Assembly: GCF_000740895.1 (NCBI RefSeq)
Contig: NC_025262.1
Coordinates: 922,001-986,000, forward strand
Origin: Theileria orientalis strain Shintoku
Taxonomy: Eukaryota > Apicomplexa > Aconoidasida > Piroplasmida > Theileriidae
Reading direction: 5' to 3'
Length of the DNA stretch: 64,000 nucleotides
In this document: one piece after another, positions 1-9,549 of the stretch
Layout: each line of letters begins with the position of its first letter
Position numbering within the stretch: position 1 is the stretch's first letter
Position numbers and translations under genes: made by a program
Notes under the pieces: generated by a model
What the model saw: the letters and a program-made list of their open reading frames with translations, nothing else
Told to the model about the DNA's origin: nothing
The model's database searches: none

Positions 1-84
1 TTATATATTAATTCTGAAACTGGAGTATATGTGGTAAATGTGTAACGTCACAGCCTCCAAGTATCTAATTTGTACATTTATACC

Positions 85-1212
85 ATGAAAGCTGAGGATG
101 AAGCTCCTATTGGAAGTCTGTCGTCGCCTTCCAAGTTTAAAAAGGCAATCCCGAATACTCAGCAGGATTCCAAGCTGAAGAAGAATGGTATGTGAAGAAT
201 TGCCCTGTTATCTCACCAATTGGCTTTAGGTGTGGACGATGAGCATACGCCTAGATTCTCCTATAAGTTTAAGGATAAAAACATTAAACTGTCTTCGGAT
301 AGATTGACAGCCACTGGCCATAAGGTAACCGTGGTTGCTGACGTAAATATTTAGGGCTGGACTTCCGTATTCAGTACACATTGTGCTTCTAGTGGAAAAT
401 GGTGATCTACTTACTAAAATAAATACAACGCAGGTACTATGAAGTTAAAATGAACTCTGACTATAAAAACTTAAAATTTGTGGGCCACGACGCGTCGATA
501 AAACAGACGATCAAGGGCCACGCGAGGTAAGACTTCCCGGATAGACGCTTAACTCAAACTTTGCCTCTGAATGATTCTTTTAGGGTCGGATACGCCTGCA
601 GGTACCAGAGGTACGACATGCCAGTCGGGGTCAACACGTACGGATTCTCAGTCTCAGACGTGGACGGCAAAGCGTTCTACGAGCGAGTGAAGTACCCCTA
701 CGCGGTTCCATTCGGTACGGTGTCCTCTTTAAACTGAAGCTTAGGCACTGGAGACGTGATCGGCTGTTACATTAGCCTGGAGAAGCCGACGACGGACTTC
801 AACGACCCGAGGGACGACCTGAAGCTGTACGAATTTCTCAGAGGTACTGCGCACGTTGATATGCCCGTTCAGACGGAATGCTGTGTGACCCTTCGAACAT
901 TCCTCCATCAAACAGCAACCCGAATTCATACTCACAATTTTCAATAAATGGCCAAATGTAAGTGGCTCGCACGCTGTGTTCACACTATCCGAGCTCAACG
1001 AAGCTAACTGCGATCTTAGGTACCCACGGCTGGACTTTAAAATTTACGACGGACACTACCACCCGGCAGTCTCATTGTACATGGGAGCGTGCGTGACCAT
1101 CAATCTAGGTATGCTGCCAGGTAAACACCCCTTCGTAGGACCTGACTTTCAGTACAAGCCTCCCGAAGACTTCTTGCCGTGCTGTCTCATGGACAGACCA
1201 CTAATCACTTAA
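85..1212 (+). CDS. ASH2-like SPRY-domain protein (histone methyltransferase complex subunit)
   Basis: Eight exons can be joined in frame: 85-187, 230-324, 355-401, 434-526, 584-714, 745-843, 873-957, 1020-1212, giving 281 residues. All introns are GT-AG and 29-62 nt long. The protein is essentially one SPRY domain. It contains SSGKWYYEVKM, a GVNTYGFSVSDVDG segment, GDVIGCYI, a SINGQM turn and YHPAVSLYMGACVTINLG near the end, in the order and spacing of the ASH2/ASH2L family. ASH2 is a core subunit of SET1/MLL complexes that methylate histone H3 lysine 4 in the nucleus. The PHD/winged-helix part of animal ASH2L is absent here, so this is a short form. It converges on the cis-prenyltransferase gene, with only 32 nt between stop codons. 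The family call is firm; the complex role is inferred from the family. Confidence 0.85.
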
Positions 1213-1244
1213 CGTACTATATAAGCTGTTGTGCAGTAGATTAG

Positions 1245-2437
1245 CTACTTAAATGTCAGTTCGCGGTGGAAGTTTGTGAAGGAGCTGATGAACCTGTAAG
1301 CGGGCTCAAACACCGAGTAGTGAATGAGAATGTAAACCAGCCTGTTGAAAGTCAGCTCCGGCCACAGCTCCCTTACGAAGTAAAAGCTCGTAAACTCGGA
1401 ACACTGAATACGGTGCGTTTGTTTAACTCCCTACCTGGTAAATTAAAAAATCGGACAGCCTCGACTCTCCCGACGTTCTGATCAGGATGTTCGGGGGTTG
1501 GCAGTCCCCAGCAGACAAGTGTTTGTAGAACTCGCGTGGGCTAAAAGGCACTGTCAGGGTGGTCTAAACAACCTTGTTGAGCTTGTTTTTTTCAACGCGT
1601 TCGCGATTTCATTCCTGGCTCCGTATGAGGCACAAATATTCAGAGTTATCCTGAAATGGCATATTGGAGATAAACGCCCTTATGTTAAAATGAGTATTTA
1701 CGATTAGACGGCTGTGTGTATGCATATTACCCTAGTGACTCCGGAGTGTGTGCTGTACTTACTTGTTAAATTCCGATGTGTCTTCCGAGATCTTATTCAG
1801 AATGTTCCTTATATCTTTGCCCAGAAAACTGAAGTCTCCGCAGAATCTGACTCGGCACCTAACCCTTTTTGTGAACCCACTAAACCGTTGCCAATAAGAT
1901 AGTGATTAAGTGTGTGAATGTGTCCATAGTAGTTTAACTAGCCAATTACTCTAGTTGCGAGCCTTCTCCAGACATTTCCACGATCATGTTAAGTAGCTCA
2001 GATATCTCTACACGAGTCCTATTGAAGTTTTGTAGCGAGAATCCGTATATTGTAACCGTCTTTACCCCTAGAAGACTACTGAACTCAATAATCTGAATCA
2101 AACGTTAGCAGATTGAAACAAAATGGCCTAGTTGGTCGTCCAAAAGTGTGAACTCTTAAAATATATACGAATTCCATTCTAATTAACAGTGTGTTTTCAC
2201 ATATTAACAGCCATTTGAGGCACAGAAATTTGGTTTTATTTTAGTGTGTATAACATCTAAGTAAATAAACGCTTGTTTTTTGCACTGTCTAAACACGAAT
2301 ACCTCTAATAGCTTGTGGAATCCTTTCATGTGTCCTTCAGAAGGCTTAATACTCATATATTTTGCGTATCTTCTGTTCCCGTCGATGATGAGGGCCAGGT
2401 GATTGACCCGTAGCATGGGCCTGGCCACACTTATCAT
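1245..2437 (-). CDS. cis-prenyltransferase (dehydrodolichyl diphosphate synthase)
   Basis: Six exons on the minus strand join in frame: 2437-2303, 2092-1950, 1879-1763, 1650-1573, 1540-1435, 1403-1245, giving 245 residues. It makes long cis-polyprenyl diphosphates (dolichol precursors) from farnesyl diphosphate and IPP, at or near the ER. Family motifs appear in order: HLALIIDGNRRYA, GHMKGFHKLLE, LGVKTVTIYGFSLQNFNR, RFCGDFSFL, LNICASYGARNEIANAL, ILIRTSGESRLSDFLIYQ, then C-S-E-F and ELWPE. The catalytic Asp of DGNRR and the RTSGE.RLSDF diphosphate-binding motif are intact. The first intron is about 210 nt and two others are 31-32 nt. Plus-strand open frames over 1266-1902 are antisense shadows of these exons. 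Upstream, the start has no clear further exon, and the protein length is normal for the family. Confidence 0.9.
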
Positions 2438-2976
2438 ATACCTCTGGAATCTACATTTTTATGTGTATAAACCAACTTTGTGTGTTTTTGTTCGTTGTAT
2501 TTGTCACAAATTTACTACATAATCAACCTACGGTGTAAGTTCCATGTTAAATGTATCTTTCGGCCTATCGTATGTATTTATTCATGGTACTTTTACTTTC
2601 CTTTGAATCATTGGCCATTCTTATGAAATTTTATCCATTTTACAATTTACATATTTACTCCACTAATACTTTATTATACACTATGTTCTGCCCTATGGAG
2701 CTTCTACACACCATCCAACCATCGTTACCTTTTGTCAACCATCTGTCCATTACCACTACCTTCTGTCCACTGTAATGATATTCAGTGTCTAATCGTACTA
2801 TATATTTCCATTCTACACGAATTACTGTACATGGCCTCTGAATATCTACACACTAGTGTGTATCAGCTAACGGGGTCGAGGGAACCACCTCAACGCCTCG
2901 AATGAACCCGCAACGTTGGCCTAATAGTCACGTAAACGTACACTATTACTGCATATTAAGGCTGTGCGAATTGCGT
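2438..2976. other. intergenic spacer between cis-prenyltransferase start and PDI stop
   Basis: About 540 nt of AT-rich sequence. It must hold the promoter of the leftward cis-prenyltransferase gene and the 3' end of the PDI transcript. A 74-codon plus-strand frame (2551-2775) has no recognisable motif and poor composition, and I do not support it as a gene. Confidence 0.5.
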
Positions 2977-4895
2977 TTAAAGCTCGGTGTGGACGTCGTG
3001 CACGAGTCCGCCGTTCTGGACCACGAACTCCCTCAGGCCCTCGGCAGTCCTCTCGCCCGAGAACTTCACGGGCACCCTTTCGCCCGCCTTGAAGTAGAGG
3101 AGCGTTGGAAATGCCTCCCAGTTAACTTCGTCCACGCTCGACTCGTTTGCGTCCCCGTTGAAGCTTGCGAAGATGAGCGAGTCGTTGTCCTTGTTCGTGG
3201 TCGCGAACTCCTCGTAGACTGGCAGGAATGACTTGCAGTGCTGGCAGTGCGGCGCGTGTATCATCAGCAGCACGTTCTTCTTCTCCGTGAACAGCTTCTC
3301 GAGCGTGTTTCCTACCACGACCTTCACTGGGCCCGTGTTGTCCTTCGGCTCCTCCTCGCTGCGCACCGACTTGGGCACTGTGCCCGTCTTAACGTCGTGG
3401 TAGAACTCGAGCACCTTTTCGAATGTGCTGAACGAGTACGTCTTCCCTGCTGAGGGCGTGTTCGGCTGCAGCAGGTAGCGTCCTGAGGCCGTTTGATACG
3501 CCAGTGCTGGCAGCTCTGTGAGCACGAACACCTCCTTGATGGTTGTGAATTTTTCCGAGTCCACCCACACGAACGTGCTCTGGTGCCTCAGCGCTCTGCC
3601 CACCTTTCTGAACACTTCCTTGTGTTTTTCGTAGTCCTCCTTGGTTCCGCAGAACCAGCCCAGGTCCAGCCCTGACGACAGGTAGAACATGTAGTTTTCC
3701 TGGTATATTTCTGAGAAGAGGTCCAGCGTTTCCGCCGCTAGGAATTTTTCCAGCTCCTCCTCCGTGCTTCCTTCGAACCTCGTGTACCCCTCTCCTGGGT
3801 GGTACACTACGTACTCCTCCTTCAGCTCCTTGTTCTTGTACTCCTCCTCCTTCTTTTCCAGTGCCTCCACTACTTTGTGCCACTCCGGCTGCTTCTTCGA
3901 GAATGTCTTCCAGTGTTCCCACTCCTTCGTCTTTCTCCACTTATTCCATGAGGATGCGTCCTTGTGTGTTGATTCCAGGTTATAGAACTTCGCGTATGCT
4001 CGGTACTTGTCTGACTCCTTCAGGTACTTTGCGTACAGTGCGCTTACGTTCTGCGACTCTGCGTCTGCCAGCGTGTAGTTTGTGTACGACAGTACGTAGG
4101 TATAGTCAGTTGGCAGTGCCGAAGGGTCTTCCAGGAAGGTCACTCCTGGCTTCGACATTTCCTTAACCCAATCTACTATCCCCTTGGCCTATACATAAAT
4201 TATAATCTTGCGTTATAAAAATTGATTTATAACTACTGTTTTTCTACTATTTATATCATTTTTATTATACATCTTTACTTCGACACATTACAAACTTATT
4301 CATCTCAACTAATATCTACTATACACTTTCTATTTAACTTACGTCTCTGGAGCCATTGAATTCCAATTCTGTTCCGTTTTTGAAGAAGTAAACTGTTGGG
4401 AATCCTCTCACTGAGTACTTTTCCATCAACTTCTGCCCTTCTTCGTTTCTCACTTTTGCGAGCACTACTTCCGACTTCTCTTCGTGTAGTGTTTTAGCTG
4501 CCTGGGCGTATTCGGGGGCCATACTCTTACAATGGACGCACCTAAAGGTTAAATTAGCATATTTTTTAAATATTTTTCATGAATAAATTAATAATAATTA
4601 TAATCATCTATATCAGAGGTGAATGTGCTAACTAGATGCAGTTGTCGTTAAATATATAATCAATAATTAATTTTAATTGATGTATCAAATTTTGAAACAC
4701 TTACCAGTCTGCGTAAAATTTTACCATCACCAACTTATGTTGGCTTATAAATTTATCAAAAGTCTCATCAGTCAATGCCTTAACGTGATCTTGTTCTGCT
4801 TTGGCATCACAATAAATCTTTGAATAATTTACTAAATTGGTCAGGCTAAAAAGTGAATATAAAAAAAGAGTCTTGCACATAAAGTTACGTCTCAT
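2977..4895 (-). CDS. protein disulfide isomerase, ER-retained
   Basis: Three exons (4895-4705, 4541-4343, 4188-2977) encode 533 residues. It forms and shuffles disulfide bonds in the ER lumen. An N-terminal hydrophobic signal peptide lies at about residues 6-25. The first thioredoxin domain has active site CVHC, which is split from its preceding Trp by an intron after FYADW. It continues with the cis-Pro segment GFPTVYFF. A long middle region of about 250 residues, rich in Lys, Glu, Tyr and Trp, would correspond to the b and b' domains but is strongly diverged. The second thioredoxin domain carries CQHC and AFPTLLYF. The C-terminus is HTEL, a variant of the KDEL retrieval signal. Both redox sites deviate from the common CGHC, which could shift redox potential. 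The protein is a likely partner of the ERO1 encoded at 20024-22001. Confidence 0.9.
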
Positions 4896-5645
4896 TTTAG
4901 CTTAAGTCCATAACCAATTTACAATATAAATTTATTCAAAAATATTTAAAATAAGTATCTATAAGATTAATAAAAAGTGTGTTTTTTTGGTAAGACATAA
5001 ATGTTCTAAATCGAGCCTGTTGTACGCCTGGTACCCTTTATGGGGATCGAGCAGAGGATTCCACTAAAATAAATTTGTTTGTCTTATTTTACCTACACAT
5101 TTGTCCAATTCAAACTCTTATCTATACATATTGTTACTTTATTTAGTTTAAAGTATTTTTCTTATTGGTTTTTTCCCTAATTGTCTCAGAATCACTTGTG
5201 GTCTTAATCTTTCACTTCATTTATCTGAACCATCCCAGAGCATCCACAACTCATACATTAATCACACTTAATTGATTGTGGTCATTTTATTAATGATGTG
5301 TGAATTATTTGGTGTTTATTGATTATTTATCTTTTGTATTTCTTCAACTTTGCACATTTTTTAAGTATGTCTGGATTCTATCGGACTTTGCCCTCTTTAT
5401 TTTTTATTTTATTATAATTTTGAGTACTGTAGTATTCTTATCGTCTTTCTCTCGATCTTATAACTCAGTTCGCACCAATTCTGTCTATCTCGTATCGGTC
5501 ACTCATACTCGCCATATTTAACCATGTTCTCATTATAATTAATTTATATGTGTTTTTTGTAGTTCCAATAATAATTTTGTATACATATAATTTGTTTCTT
5601 ACTTTTGAATTATGTATTTCATGACTGGCGATATGCCCACTTAAA
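4896..5645. other. divergent promoter region, PDI / prolyl 4-hydroxylase
   Basis: 750 nt between two divergent starts. Most is AT-rich. A GC-richer islet at about 5010-5060 stands out; it holds a weak short inverted repeat around 5033-5045 and no tRNA-like fold that I can draw. It may be 5' UTR or a small RNA. The frame at 5300-5521 shows no family features. Confidence 0.4.
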
Positions 5646-6476
5646 ATGTCTGATGACACAAACGATAAATCGGATAGCTTCACAGAATTCAAAGAAACCA
5701 AGCTAGTGGAGTGTGACTGTACTTTCGAATCCTTCGGGAATGTGGACAAGGTGGTCACCGAGTCCGAGGATGGCTACGACATTAAGTGTGTACGGAGAAG
5801 TAGTCTGATTATCGAGGGTAAAAACTCAGAAAGACGACTGGAGAAGTTTTACATAAGCATCGACCCCTATGTCTCTCTGATTTTAAATATTCTTGAGGAC
5901 GAGTGGATAGATCATCTCATCGCGGTCGACGGGAGCAGGTGGGTCAGCAGCCAGACCTCAAAAGGACTAACCGACTCTCACCCTGTAAGTCCGGCCAATT
6001 CACTTTACATTCAGGACACGTACACCACGACTGTGAGCAAGACTAGGAAAAGCCTCAGCGTTATTTTCGAGCACTTCGAGGACGAGATAATCAGCAAGAT
6101 AGAGAGGCGAGTCGCACTGGTCGCCGGCATTGACGTCAGTCACTTGGAAAAACTCGTAATGGTCAAGTACGGCCCCGGCGATTACTTCAAGCAGCACCAC
6201 GACGGCGGATTCCGATCGCACACCATCCTCCTTTATCTTAACGGTACGTTCCTACCAGATATCCGATCCTGCTTAGATACTGACGGGGGAGAGACCGTAT
6301 TCCCTAGAATTGGGATATCTATCAAGCCCATTGCCAACAGTGCGGTGTTCTGGGAAAACTTAACCAGCGATGGCGAGATGGACCACAGACTGATCCATGC
6401 TGGCACCACTCCGAAGAGTGGAATAAAATATGTAGTAAATTGCTTCTTCAACGTTGAGCCGGTCAGACTAATGTGA
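5646..6476 (+). CDS. prolyl 4-hydroxylase-like 2OG-Fe(II) dioxygenase
   Basis: Single exon, 276 residues, starting at an ATG preceded by AAA. The C-terminal half is the double-stranded beta-helix of the P4H alpha-subunit family. Visible are YGPGDYFKQHHDGG with iron ligands H184 and D186, the distal ligand H251 in LIHAGTTPKSGIKYVVN, and K261, which would bind 2-oxoglutarate. The reaction is hydroxylation of proline using O2, iron and 2-oxoglutarate. There is no signal peptide or membrane segment, so it is probably cytosolic or nuclear rather than a collagen-type ER enzyme. By analogy with protist PhyA enzymes, the substrate could be a cytosolic protein such as Skp1; that is inference. The N-terminal 60 residues are acidic and not recognised. 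Confidence 0.88.
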   Translation: MSDDTNDKSDSFTEFKETKLVECDCTFESFGNVDKVVTESEDGYDIKCVRRSSLIIEGKNSERRLEKFYISIDPYVSLILNILEDEWIDHLIAVDGSRWVSSQTSKGLTDSHPVSPANSLYIQDTYTTTVSKTRKSLSVIFEHFEDEIISKIERRVALVAGIDVSHLEKLVMVKYGPGDYFKQHHDGGFRSHTILLYLNGTFLPDIRSCLDTDGGETVFPRIGISIKPIANSAVFWENLTSDGEMDHRLIHAGTTPKSGIKYVVNCFFNVEPVRLM

Positions 6477-6580
6477 CCTTATCGATGTACACATACGATA
6501 ATAAATTACATGGTTGCTGCTAAAAGCTATGGTATCTATGGGTTTTAGTTTCAGTTTAACGTGCCGTGTCCGAGTTTTTG

Positions 6581-6999
6581 TCAGTACACTACTGGCTTAA
6601 GCGGTATGGCCTCTATGCCGGCCATACTCCTGTCGATATCCAAATCAACCTCTCCGACGAGTACTCTAAAATTCGCTGCTGAGTCTGTCAACTTACACGT
6701 TATCGCCTCTTAATATATACACTCCCAGTTCTAGCTCCTCTACTGGCGCCTCGGGGTGATATACTCGTTCCAAGCAGTTATATAGAACAAGGTTGGTGAG
6801 CTGGTCGAATCCCTTCAACACTCCAACAAAAACTCGTCCGTCCACTGATATAACAAACACGTTACCTATAAAAGGGTGTCAAAAAAATAAAAATAAATTT
6901 TAACTCGGTTGTAGGTACTTAGTCTCATATGTACTGAATGTATTCAAGATATGGGCTAGGATTCTCACTTTCGATGTACTGCTCCAAAATAGGGGCCAT
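6581..6999 (-). CDS. LSM8: LSM8, U6 snRNA-associated Sm-like protein
   Basis: Three exons on the minus strand. The first holds only MAPILEQYIE plus one base (6999-6969). After a ~100-nt intron comes NVFVISVDGRVFVGVLKGFD followed by QLTNLVLYNCLERVY, the Sm1 fold. The Sm2 motif LGVYILRGDNV spans a short final intron and is followed by LVGEVD. The tail ends MAGIEAIPLKPVVY. Length (about 98 residues) and the GFDQ.TNL signature fit LSM8, the subunit that makes the LSM2-8 ring nuclear and U6-specific. The pieces are too short to be seen as long open frames, so the model rests on splice borders and motif continuity, which are good. Confidence 0.85.
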
Positions 7000-7323
7000 A
7001 TTGTTACTTCAAATCAACATGTCTTCTGTTTTAAGAAGTAACAGTGCAATTAATATTATAAAACAAGAGGTGTTGCCAGACAATGAAGGTTTTTGGAAGG
7101 CTACCCAGAATATAATGGTGCATAGATCACTACGTACAGTAATTGTGTATTAGCCTATAGTACTAAATTATTACGATTTTTATGACAACCTTCGTTGTCC
7201 TTTGTGTGTGTGTCCTATATAGTAAGCCTTACTCCACAAAATGTGTAAGTCTGTGGCTCAAACGTTTATCTTTTGACAATTGAAGTCAATACTCCACAAC
7301 TGCAACTACTGCGCGATCATTGA
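7000..7323. other. short intergenic spacer
   Basis: 324 nt between the LSM8 start and the ApiAP2 stop, both on the minus strand. It should contain the LSM8 promoter and the ApiAP2 3' UTR. I see no other feature. Confidence 0.4.
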
Positions 7324-8184
7324 CTATCTAACACTCGCTTTCCAGACTTTTCTCTTTTGTCGAAGACCTCTTTTGCTCAAGAATTCCTCCCGATCCTCAG
7401 TTTCGTTCTGTTCCGCGTATTCGCTGTTTATGCTTTCAGTATCTTGGAAGTCATTGGTTTGCAGCTTCTGGAGCTTCTTGTCTATGAACTCGTTCAGCTC
7501 CTCCAGCTGGCAAACATCGGAGAATCGCTCATGAGGATTTCTCAAAGTGTCAATCAGTCGATATTTGTCGCTTTCAAGCATATTGAGTAGCATAATCTTG
7601 TCGAATACGTCGGAAATGCACTTTAGTTCGGACTGTGAAGAGATCGGTGTTTTGGAAGTTAACAAGAAGTCGAAACGCCATCTGAGGGCCTCAGCAAGGC
7701 CGCCCTGTAGGCCGAAGAAGGTCTCGTGGAAGCACTTTTGAAGCCTTCTCCCCTCTATGGACATATCTACAACCCATCTTTTCCTGTTAGCCTCATATCT
7801 TATACATCCAATCTTTTTAGTTCCGTTTTTCCTGCCTGAATATTTTTTGTGTGTGTGCTTCCGAGTGCGGGTTAGATATGTTTCTTTACCTTGCTTGGGC
7901 CTAGGTTCTGGAGTCATTCCTCCAGAATTGGCATCTGCTTCCCAAGGCCACGAAACTTGAGTTTGACCATGCGAATTCGGATTTAACAAAACTTGGTTCC
8001 AGTTTGACGAGTACACTGACTCGTCGTTGATATTGTAGGGATATGGTTCAAAATTAGATGCAGCGTCTTGTACCTTTCCAAACAATGTTTCTAAACAGTT
8101 AAATAGCTTCTTATCTTGATCTTTTGCATCCATCCAGGTTGCTATTGCATCGGAAGCACACCAGAAAGAACCGTCTAATTCCAT
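7324..8184 (-). CDS. ApiAP2 DNA-binding protein (AP2-coding exon)
   Basis: Open frame of 286 residues. An AP2 DNA-binding domain lies at about residues 122-172. It starts with KKIGCIRYEANRKRWVV, continues with EGRRLQKCFHETFFGLQG and ends AEALRWRFDFL, matching the three strands plus helix of apicomplexan AP2 domains. Basic residues (THKKYSGRKNGTKK) precede the domain and a second basic patch (SKRGLRQKRK) closes the protein, a plausible nuclear signal. The family supplies most sequence-specific transcription factors of Apicomplexa. The ATG at 8184 may not be the true start. An in-frame TAA lies three codons upstream, yet splicing to the TTAG just after MEL would join this exon in frame to the exons at 8238-8831 (see that entry). 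Target genes cannot be read from sequence. Confidence 0.85.
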   Translation of the reverse strand: MELDGSFWCASDAIATWMDAKDQDKKLFNCLETLFGKVQDAASNFEPYPYNINDESVYSSNWNQVLLNPNSHGQTQVSWPWEADANSGGMTPEPRPKQGKETYLTRTRKHTHKKYSGRKNGTKKIGCIRYEANRKRWVVDMSIEGRRLQKCFHETFFGLQGGLAEALRWRFDFLLTSKTPISSQSELKCISDVFDKIMLLNMLESDKYRLIDTLRNPHERFSDVCQLEELNEFIDKKLQKLQTNDFQDTESINSEYAEQNETEDREEFLSKRGLRQKRKVWKASVR

Positions 8185-8237
8185 ATTGAATTATTGAATT
8201 AAATATAGTGAAGGACCTGTTTAACTAGTTAAATATG

Positions 8238-8831
8238 TTAATTTGTTAAACCTTTGGGAATTAGATTGTATTCCATAAGGCAAGCGACAATTGAAGGATG
8301 AATATTATTCTCATGGAGAAGCATTTTCGCTTCAATAGACTCGTACGAAATGTCCTTTGAACCATACTTGGGTAGCATATAAGGGATAGGAACAGAATCA
8401 CAACTAAGTTTTATCCAAAAACAATAAGGTCGTATGGTGATTATTTGGCAAAATTTTTCTTCGTAGCCAACTATTACTGGTATTAATCGAATTTTAAGCA
8501 GTTTCTAAATCACTATTTGTCGGAGGGTCATTTACCTGTTTTGAATACAAATTGCTGCAAGTTATATGTGCTCGTCTTATTCCGTTGTTTGGATCTTCTA
8601 AAAAGGTCGAAATTATACAAACTTCATTAGGTCCGAACGCATAACTGTAGCTTTTAACGAATCCTACTAGGGTGATCTCGTCCCTAAATAGAAATATAAA
8701 TGATTCTTAAACTAATTATCCTTAAGGTGAAGATAAGTGTTAAAATAAATTCAATACCAGCTATCTGGAATTCCAACTAAAGTGAGTCCTAGAATAACTT
8801 GAACATCATGTGGTTCGTTGAAAAAATTCAT
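8238..8831 (-). CDS. unrecognised protein, probably the N-terminal exons of the ApiAP2 gene
   Basis: Three exons join in frame starting at MNFFNEPHDVQVILGLTLVG (8831), with introns of about 60 and 31 nt, and end LMEYNLIPKGLTN-stop at 8238. I do not recognise the domain. The stop is only 53 nt upstream of the ApiAP2 ATG on the same strand. A GT donor lies directly after the codons for NLIPK, and an AG acceptor lies inside the first AP2 codons (GAATTAG). Using both gives a phase-correct join, NLIPK-DGSFWCAS, and removes the stop. I therefore prefer one gene, 7324-8831, with an extra N-terminal domain. The alternative is two tightly packed genes. cDNA reads across 8160-8260 would decide. Confidence 0.6.
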
Positions 8832-9549
8832 AGGTTCAAGTTTATGGTGTATCTTTTATGTGTGTTTGATTTCCACGCTAACCCTTTGATTTTAAACCTC
8901 AAAAGGCATAATTTATCGACATGGAATTTATAGGCAACTTGTTTCAGTTATCTGACATTAATAATTTTTATATTAATGTATTTATATTTTACAGACATTT
9001 GGGGAAGCCAATGTCATCAGCTTTATCTATTTAAAAGATAAAAAATAATGTGCAGACTGATAGGTACTTTATTATGTTACTTGAGTGCGATATCAAAATA
9101 GGCTTTTTTAAACATAGACTCCAAATATACACACAGTATTTATGTGCAACCAAAAAACAATATTTGCTATGATACTTTGTCAATATTTAATAGTATACAG
9201 ATCCTAAGTCTGCAAATAAAGTAAAATTGGTGACAAGTATCAAGTCATGACAGTGTAAAATTCGTCCACACTGTAATACAAAAAATATTAAACATTAGAC
9301 TGAAATAATTTACATAGATTGTCGATCTAAATAAATTAGTCAAAAAAAAAGGTATTTTATGTATTAGTGTAAAAATGTGTAGTGTTAAATGCTTTTTAAA
9401 CAATTTTAATTTATAAAACTAAGTTATCTAATTTTACTTTCTGTGATGATTTAGGAGTTGAATTTTCAATTTTAACAAAAATGGATGATCTTATTACGAT
9501 TTTTGGTGGTATTTTAGCTATTTTGTCTCTAATTTTTTGAGATTCCACC
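8832..9549. other. divergent promoter region, ApiAP2 gene / LeuRS
   Basis: About 720 nt, very AT-rich, between a leftward and a rightward start. No open frame, tRNA or repeat is convincing. The LeuRS start is preceded by a favourable CCACC context. Confidence 0.4.

Noticed and set aside
1266..1902. Three consecutive plus-strand open frames of 60-70 codons
   Set aside because: They lie antisense to well-supported cis-prenyltransferase exons with conserved motifs and have no motif of their own.
2551..2775. 74-codon plus-strand frame with hydrophobic N-terminus
   Set aside because: AT-rich spacer sequence with no motif; the hydrophobicity follows from T-rich codons.
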